From Reyranella sp. (GTDB lineage: Bacteria; Pseudomonadota; Alphaproteobacteria; Reyranellales; Reyranellaceae), in assembly GCA_016780605.1 (NCBI GenBank), contig JADHLS010000103.1:1-10626 (forward strand): a DNA stretch of 10,626 nt. The letters run 5' to 3'. Made by a program: the position numbers and the translations under genes. The notes below the pieces were generated by a model that was not told the origin of the DNA, made no database searches, and was given only the letters and a program-made list of their open reading frames with translations. The stretch's first letter is position 1. Each line of letters begins with the position of its first letter. Shown piece after piece: positions 6,900-10,626 of this stretch.

Positions 6900-7070
6900 A
6901 GGTGGGGCGGCTCCACGATGGGCCGTGGCTCGTAGAACCTCCAAGGCCTGCAAAAGCAGGTGGGCACCGTGTGGCCAAGACCAGGGTCAAGGCCAGGGAC
7001 AGTTCCCAGGAGTTCTTATTGGCCCCGGGGTTTTAAGCGAACCTCGCACCGCGCAGAAATCCGCCCCACA
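6900..7070 (-). ncRNA. ssrS: 6S RNA (SsrS), regulator of RNA polymerase
   Basis: 6S RNA mimics an open promoter and sequesters housekeeping-sigma RNA polymerase. Three things support it. First, it lies between zapA and 5-FCL, its standard place. Second, a closing stem pairs TGGGGCGG (7068-7061) with CCGCCCCA (6910-6903). Third, the interior folds as expected: AAGAACTCC pairs with GGAGGTTCT next to the central region, a CCTGC-TTTT-GCAGG hairpin sits on the 3' side, and the apical arm pairs TGGG...TGGCC with GGCCA...GCCCA around a GACC/GGTC tip. The length of about 170 bases fits the family. The ends are estimated to within a few bases. No T-rich terminator follows, so it is probably processed from a transcript that continues into 5-FCL, as for E. 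coli ssrS-ygfA. Confidence 0.85.
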
Positions 7071-7073
7071 CCT

Positions 7074-7102
7074 AATCTAGGCACTGAACGCGGCGCTCGC
7101 AA
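7074..7102 (-). promoter_or_regulatory. Predicted promoter of 6S RNA
   Basis: Minus-strand TTGCGA (7102-7097) and TAGATT (7079-7074) are separated by 17 bp. The predicted transcription start falls at about 7068-7070, exactly where the 6S closing stem begins. This agreement makes the call stronger than the boxes alone would. Confidence 0.65.
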
Positions 7103-7124
7103 TGCGCGGCGGATCTGCGATTTG

Positions 7125-7167
7125 CCTCACCCTGAGAGGCCGCGAAGCGGCCGTCTCGAAGGGTGGG
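7125..7167 (+). repeat. Palindromic intergenic repeat, copy 1
   Basis: A 43-base element begins CCTCACCCTGAG and ends CTCGAAGGGTGGG. It folds into a hairpin with outer stem CACCCT/AGGGTG, then GAG/CTC, then GGCCGC/GCGGCC around a GAA loop. This resembles the CCTCA-CTGAG...GTCTCGAAG palindromic elements scattered through intergenic regions of Rhizobiales-like genomes. It lies between the end of zapA and the 6S promoter. Confidence 0.8.
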
Positions 7168-7188
7168 TAACGCGCACCTCGCCTGCTG

Positions 7189-7234
7189 CCCATGCTTCGA
7201 GACGCGGCCCAACGGGCCGCTCCTCAGCATGAGG
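7189..7234 (-). repeat. Palindromic intergenic repeat, copy 2 (inverted)
   Basis: Read on the minus strand, the 46-base element begins CCTCATGCTGAG and ends CTCGAAGCATGGG. It forms an outer CATGCT/AGCATG stem and an inner GCGGCCC/GGGCCGC stem. It is a second copy of the element at 7125-7167, in opposite orientation and 21 bp away, and begins 7 bases past the zapA stop. Confidence 0.8.
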
Positions 7235-7241
7235 TGACTCG

Positions 7242-7574
7242 TTAAGCCGCCCCGCTCACCTTCTTGCTCATCTTGTCGACGCGCGACGTGATCAGGTCCT
7301 CGAGCGCGGTGGCGAGCGTCTCGGCGCTGTCGGTGGCGCTCGCCCGGGCGCTCTCCGCCGCCTTGGCGATGCCGCGCGCCTCGCGGCTTTCGTCGGCCAG
7401 GATCAGGGCCGCGAACACCAGCAACTTGACTTCGGGGGTGCCGGGCAATTGCCGGCGTAGGTCGGTGATCTTGCCGTCGACGTAAGCGGCCAGTTCCTGG
7501 ACCCGCTCCTCCTCACCTTCACCACAGGCGAGCTCATAATCACGATTGGCGATCTGGACCGAGACCTCCGGCAT
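7242..7574 (-). CDS. zapA: Cell division protein ZapA
   Basis: ZapA binds FtsZ and cross-links protofilaments at the division site in the cytoplasm. The 110-residue product opens with VSVQIANRDYELACGEGEEERV, a ZapA-type N-terminal beta-sheet domain (split here: VSVQIANRDYEL at 4-15, then an acidic GEGEEERV helix start). The segment LAAYVDGKITDLRR follows (about 28-41). The second half is a long Ala/Glu/Ser-rich helix (from about 50) expected to form the tetrameric coiled coil. AAGGAG lies about 9 bases before the ATG at 7572-7574. The gene follows the DUF4164 coiled-coil gene after a 106-bp leader with several hairpins, and precedes 6S RNA. Confidence 0.92.
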   Translation of the reverse strand: MPEVSVQIANRDYELACGEGEEERVQELAAYVDGKITDLRRQLPGTPEVKLLVFAALILADESREARGIAKAAESARASATDSAETLATALEDLITSRVDKMSKKVSGAA

Positions 7575-7596
7575 CGCACATTACTCCTTTTTGTTG

Positions 7597-7669
7597 CGCC
7601 CTTATCGGGCGTCGAGGGGTTGCACAGTCTGACACGTCAGCCTGTGCGAAGCATCCTTCAGCTTGGATG
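7597..7669. promoter_or_regulatory. Hairpin-rich leader between DUF4164 gene and zapA
   Basis: Three inverted repeats stand in a row. CGCCC/GGGCG lies at 7597-7611. A 26-base nearly perfect palindrome lies at 7622-7647 (arms GCACAG/CTGTGC and CTGAC/GTCAG with one mismatch pair). CATCC/GGATG lies at 7652-7669. None is followed by a T-run on either strand, so they are not intrinsic terminators. They may be a structured leader, a processing site or an operator for zapA. No function is known. Confidence 0.45.
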
Positions 7670-7680
7670 TCTTGTAATGG

Positions 7681-7914
7681 TCATTTCTGGTCGGCCGCGA
7701 GCAGCGAGCGGATGTACTCCATCGCCCGCTCCAGTCGGCCTTCGACTTCCATCGCCACCTTCTTCAGCTCGTCGTGCTGACGCTCGAGCTTGGTCAAACG
7801 CTTCGCCAGGTCGTCGGCACGGTCGGCTTCCGCCCGCAGGCGTTCATCGACCATCGACTCCAGCCGGCTGAGCGCGCTGTCCACGCGGTCCTTCGCGCTG
7901 GCCGCCTTGGACAT
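7681..7914 (-). CDS. DUF4164-like small coiled-coil protein
   Basis: A 77-residue protein begins MSKAASAKDRVD. It is almost wholly alpha-helical and charged, with Leu/Arg/Glu heptad-like spacing (about 10-70) and no membrane segment or signal. Its size, coiled coil and place just upstream of zapA fit the DUF4164 family of alphaproteobacteria, whose function is unknown. A link to division or to ZapA is inference from neighbourhood. The start at 7912-7914 has GGGGGAG two bases upstream. Longer frames to 7965 or 8004 lack ribosome sites. The longest would also begin inside the predicted promoter (7973-8001), upstream of its own transcription start. Confidence 0.75.
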   Translation of the reverse strand: MSKAASAKDRVDSALSRLESMVDERLRAEADRADDLAKRLTKLERQHDELKKVAMEVEGRLERAMEYIRSLLAADQK

Positions 7915-7972
7915 CGCTCCCCCGACGGAGGGTGGTCTTTCATCTCCCGGCCGCACCTGCTCCATCGCAGGA

Positions 7973-8001
7973 GGATAAGTGTTGCCCCGGTGAATGGTCA
8001 A
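7973..8001 (-). promoter_or_regulatory. Predicted promoter for DUF4164-zapA
   Basis: Minus-strand TTGACC (8001-7996) and TTATCC (7978-7973) are spaced by 17 bp. The expected start near 7966 leaves a leader of about 50 bases before the ATG at 7914. Confidence 0.55.
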
Positions 8002-8041
8002 CATCTTGGCGCTGTGGAGCGACGTTGAACGCTAGATGTTG
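7999..8041. repeat. Inverted repeat in the divergent promoter region
   Basis: Eight-base arms CAACATCT (7999-8006) and AGATGTTG (8034-8041) lie 27 bases apart, between the two divergent promoters, with the first arm touching the DUF4164-side -35 box. It could be a regulator site. A second pair, TGTGGAGCG (8013-8021) and CGCTCCACA (8099-8107), spans the tkt-side promoter. Confidence 0.35.
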
Positions 8042-8063
8042 GCTTCGCGGGAGCTTTTGCGCA

Positions 8064-8092
8064 TTGACGCGCCATAGGTCGGTCGGCATGTT
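8064..8092 (+). promoter_or_regulatory. Predicted promoter for tkt-gap
   Basis: TTGACG (8064-8069) and CATGTT (8087-8092) are separated by 17 bp. The expected start is near 8099, giving a leader of about 33 bases. The -35 box is good and the -10 box is weak. Confidence 0.5.
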
Positions 8093-8131
8093 GCGCGCCG
8101 CTCCACAAAAACCCAATGGCATCCGCATAAA

Positions 8132-10120
8132 ATGACCGCTCAGACCGCCGCCCGACACGACATGGCGAACGCCATCAGGGCCCTGGCCATGGACGCCGTG
8201 CAGCAGGCGGACTCGGGCCACCCCGGCATGCCGATGGGCATGGCCGACGTGGCGACGGTGCTGTTCACCAAGTTCATGAAGTTCGACGCCTCGGAGCCCA
8301 ACTGGCCCGATCGCGACCGCTTCATCCTGTCGGCCGGCCACGGCTCGATGCTGCTTTATTCGCTGCTGCATCTCACCGGCTACGCCGACATGACGCTCGA
8401 CCAGCTGAAGCACTTCCGCCAGGTCGGTAGCAAGACGGCCGGCCATCCCGAGTACGGCCATGCCAGCGGCATCGAGACCACGACCGGCCCGCTTGGCCAG
8501 GGCATCGGCAATGCCGTCGGCTTCGCGCTCGCCGAGCGCCTGATGGCCGAGCGCTTCGGTCGCGACATCGTCGATCACTACACCTACGTCATCTGTGGTG
8601 ATGGCTGCCTGATGGAAGGCGTCGGCCAGGAGGCGATCACGCTGGCGGGGCATCTCGGGCTCGGCCGCCTGATCGTGCTGTTCGACGACAACGGCATCTC
8701 GATCGACGGCCCGACCTCGCTCTCGACGTCCGAGGACCCCAAGAAGCGCTTCGCCGCCGCCGGCTGGCATGTGCAGGCGGTCGACGGCCACGACCCGGAC
8801 GCCGTGACCCGCGCCATCCGCAAGGCGCGCAACGTCACCGACAAGCCGTCGATGATCGCCTGCAAGACGATCATTGGCTTCGGCGCGCCGACCAAGGCCG
8901 GCACTGCCGCCACCCACGGCTCGCCGCTCGGCAAGGACGAGGTCGCCGGCGCCCGCCAGAAGCTCGGCTGGAGCGCCGGCCCGTTCGACATCCCCGAGCC
9001 GATCTTCACCGCCTGGCGCAAGGTCGGCGCGCGCGGCAAGTCGCAGCGCCGCAAGTGGGTGAAGCGCCACGCCGCCATGGCCGAGCCCGATCGCATCGAG
9101 TTCGATCGCCGCATCAAGGGCGACATTCCCGCCGCCGTCGGCGAGGCGATCACTGCCTTCAAGGCCAAGATCGCCGCCGACAAGCCGTCATGGGCGACGC
9201 GCAAGTCGAGCCAGGAGGTGCTGGAAGTCATCAACCCGGTGCTGCCCGACACGGTTGGTGGCTCGGCCGACCTCACCGGCTCGAACAACACCAAGACCGC
9301 CACGCTGAAGGCGCAGACCGTCGCCGATCCGGCGGGACGCTACGTCTACTACGGCATCCGCGAGCATGCGATGGCGGCGGCCATGAACGGCATGGCGCTG
9401 CATGGCGGCATCATCCCCTACGGCGGCACGTTCCTGGTGTTCACCGATTACTGCCGCCCCTCGATCCGCCTCTCCGCCCTGATGGGCCTGCGCGTCATCT
9501 ATGTGATGACCCATGATTCCATCGGCCTCGGCGAGGACGGCCCGACGCATCAGCCGATCGAGCAGCTGGCGGCCCTGCGCGCCATCCACGGCCTGCAGGT
9601 GATGCGCCCGGCCGACACCATCGAGACGGCCGAGTGCTGGCAGATCGCGCTCGAATCGAAGAAGGCGCCGAGCGTCATCGCACTCACGCGCCAGAACCTG
9701 CCGACCATTCGCGAGGCCGGCGACGGCAACCTGTGCGCCCGCGGGGCGTACATCCTGACTGGCGAGGCGTCCGCCTCCGTCCGACTCATCGCCTCGGGCT
9801 CGGAAGTCCAGCTCGCACTGGGCGCGCGCGACCTTCTGGCCAAGGACGGCATCCAGGCCGCGGTGGTGTCCATGCCGTCGTGGGAACTCTTCGCTGCGCA
9901 AGACGAAACTTATCACCGACAGGTCCTTGGGCCCGACGGCACGGTGCGGGTAGCCTGTGAAGCAGCAGCGGGATTCGGTTGGGAGCGCTGGCTGGGCACG
10001 CGCGGCGCTTTCGTCGGCATGAAGGGCTTCGGCGCCTCAGGCAAGGCCGCCGACCTCTACAAGCATTTCGGCATCACGGCCGAGGCGATCGCCGAGGCGG
10101 CGCGCCGGCTGAGCAGATAA
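8132..10120 (+). CDS. tkt: Transketolase
   Basis: Transketolase moves two-carbon ketol units between sugar phosphates in the pentose phosphate and Calvin-type pathways, using thiamine diphosphate and a divalent metal. The 662 residues match the family length. Visible sites include H30 in [10 protein letters not shown]70 in [19 protein letters not shown] (119-130), and the ThDP/metal motif from GDGCLMEG (156-163) to N187. Also present are H262 in THGSP, the catalytic glutamate E411 in [12 protein letters not shown], and H473 in GEDGPTHQP. Pyrophosphate, pyrimidine and C-terminal domains are all intact. No SD sequence precedes the ATG at 8132. It lies 11 bp before gap, so the two are co-transcribed. 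Confidence 0.98.
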   Translation: MTAQTAARHDMANAIRALAMDAVQQADSGHPGMPMGMADVATVLFTKFMKFDASEPNWPDRDRFILSAGHGSMLLYSLLHLTGYADMTLDQLKHFRQVGSKTAGHPEYGHASGIETTTGPLGQGIGNAVGFALAERLMAERFGRDIVDHYTYVICGDGCLMEGVGQEAITLAGHLGLGRLIVLFDDNGISIDGPTSLSTSEDPKKRFAAAGWHVQAVDGHDPDAVTRAIRKARNVTDKPSMIACKTIIGFGAPTKAGTAATHGSPLGKDEVAGARQKLGWSAGPFDIPEPIFTAWRKVGARGKSQRRKWVKRHAAMAEPDRIEFDRRIKGDIPAAVGEAITAFKAKIAADKPSWATRKSSQEVLEVINPVLPDTVGGSADLTGSNNTKTATLKAQTVADPAGRYVYYGIREHAMAAAMNGMALHGGIIPYGGTFLVFTDYCRPSIRLSALMGLRVIYVMTHDSIGLGEDGPTHQPIEQLAALRAIHGLQVMRPADTIETAECWQIALESKKAPSVIALTRQNLPTIREAGDGNLCARGAYILTGEASASVRLIASGSEVQLALGARDLLAKDGIQAAVVSMPSWELFAAQDETYHRQVLGPDGTVRVACEAAAGFGWERWLGTRGAFVGMKGFGASGKAADLYKHFGITAEAIAEAARRLSR

Positions 10121-10131
10121 CGGAGGAAGAC

Positions 10132-10626
10132 ATGGCACTTCGGGTTGCAATCAACGGCTTCGGTCGCATCGGCCGCAATATCATGCGCGCCATCATCGAA
10201 TCGGGCCGCAAGGACATCGAGGTCGTGGCCATCAACGATCTCGGGCCGGTCGAGACCAATGCCCATCTGTTCCGCTTCGACAGCGTGCACGGCCGCTTCA
10301 AGGGCGAGGTCAAGGTCGACGGCGACACGATCGATGTCGGCCGCGGCAAGATGAAGGTCACCGCCGAGCGCGATCCCGCCAAGCTGCCGCACAAGGCGAT
10401 GGGTGTCGACATCGCGCTCGAGTGCACTGGCATCTTCACGTCCAAGGAAAAGGCGTCCGCGCATCTCACTGCGGGTGCCAAGCGCGTGCTGGTCTCGGCA
10501 CCGGCCGACAACGCCGACATCACCGTCGTCTACGGCGTCAACCACGACAAGCTGAAGAAGGAGCATGTCGTGGTCTCTAACGCCTCGTGCACCACCAACT
10601 GCTTGGCGCCGGTCGCCAAGGTGCTG
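10132..10626 (+). CDS. gap: Type I glyceraldehyde-3-phosphate dehydrogenase (3' end outside window)
   Basis: GAPDH oxidises glyceraldehyde 3-phosphate to 1,3-bisphosphoglycerate with NAD(P) in the cytoplasm. The first 165 codons are present. They show the Rossmann start [11 protein letters not shown] (5-15), AINDLGP with D36 at the adenine-ribose position (suggesting NAD preference), ECTGIF (97-102), and the active-site [12 protein letters not shown] with catalytic C153. A strong SD, GGAGG, ends five bases before the ATG. The gene follows tkt directly, as in many alphaproteobacteria where pgk and fructose-bisphosphate aldolase may follow. The C-terminal half is beyond the window. Confidence 0.97.
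   Translation, partial: MALRVAINGFGRIGRNIMRAIIESGRKDIEVVAINDLGPVETNAHLFRFDSVHGRFKGEVKVDGDTIDVGRGKMKVTAERDPAKLPHKAMGVDIALECTGIFTSKEKASAHLTAGAKRVLVSAPADNADITVVYGVNHDKLKKEHVVVSNASCTTNCLAPVAKVL

Noticed and set aside
7940..9070. 376-codon minus-strand open frame across the tkt 5' half
   Set aside because: Shadow of tkt on the opposite strand. It has low-complexity His/Arg/Gly composition, no ribosome site, and overlaps the divergent promoters.
1..10626. Mobile elements, CRISPR arrays, tRNA or rRNA genes, defence or secretion systems
   Set aside because: Looked for and not seen. Apart from the small palindromic repeats, the window is occupied by housekeeping genes in conserved order.

Overview
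The window is a GC-rich chromosomal segment of an alphaproteobacterium. The evidence is the gene order yebC-ruvC-ruvA-ruvB-ybgC-tolQ-tolR-tolA, the DUF4164-zapA-6S RNA-5-FCL-ymdB block, the tkt-gap pair, and a palindromic intergenic repeat of a type seen in Rhizobiales-like genomes. The genus cannot be fixed from the sequence alone. Nearly everything is housekeeping. I see no defence system, phage, insertion sequence or CRISPR array.

Left block, minus strand (1-5197). One tightly packed transcription unit runs from yebC to the window's left edge. YebC is followed by the Holliday-junction machinery RuvC, RuvA and RuvB, then the YbgC thioesterase, then the Tol envelope genes tolQ, tolR and the start of tolA. 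Neighbours overlap by GTGA, ATGA or TGATG, or lie within about 30 bp. The oddity is tolA: its Pro/Lys/Glu-rich frame is cut by an amber codon at 63-65, yet the same frame continues TolA-like to the window edge.

Intergenic 5198-5498. It holds two tandem rho-independent terminators on the minus strand. Just upstream is a promoter-like pair and a 12-bp long-range stem that could frame a small RNA. A perfect inverted repeat lies near the yebC start.

Middle block, minus strand (5499-7914). The order of transcription is DUF4164 coiled-coil protein, zapA, a pair of palindromic repeats, 6S RNA with its own promoter, 5-formyltetrahydrofolate cyclo-ligase, and a YmdB-family phosphoesterase. The 6S RNA is recognised by position and by a full closing stem, central region and apical stem. 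The long form of the cyclo-ligase reading frame runs into it and should be shortened.

Right block, plus strand (8132-10626). Transketolase (tkt) and glyceraldehyde-3-phosphate dehydrogenase (gap, cut by the window end) form a central-carbon operon. It is divergent from the DUF4164-zapA unit, and each side has a plausible sigma70-type promoter in the shared 217-bp gap.

The best leads are the interrupted tolA, the unassigned RNA candidate between yebC and ymdB, and the two repeat copies whose stems differ by compensatory changes.
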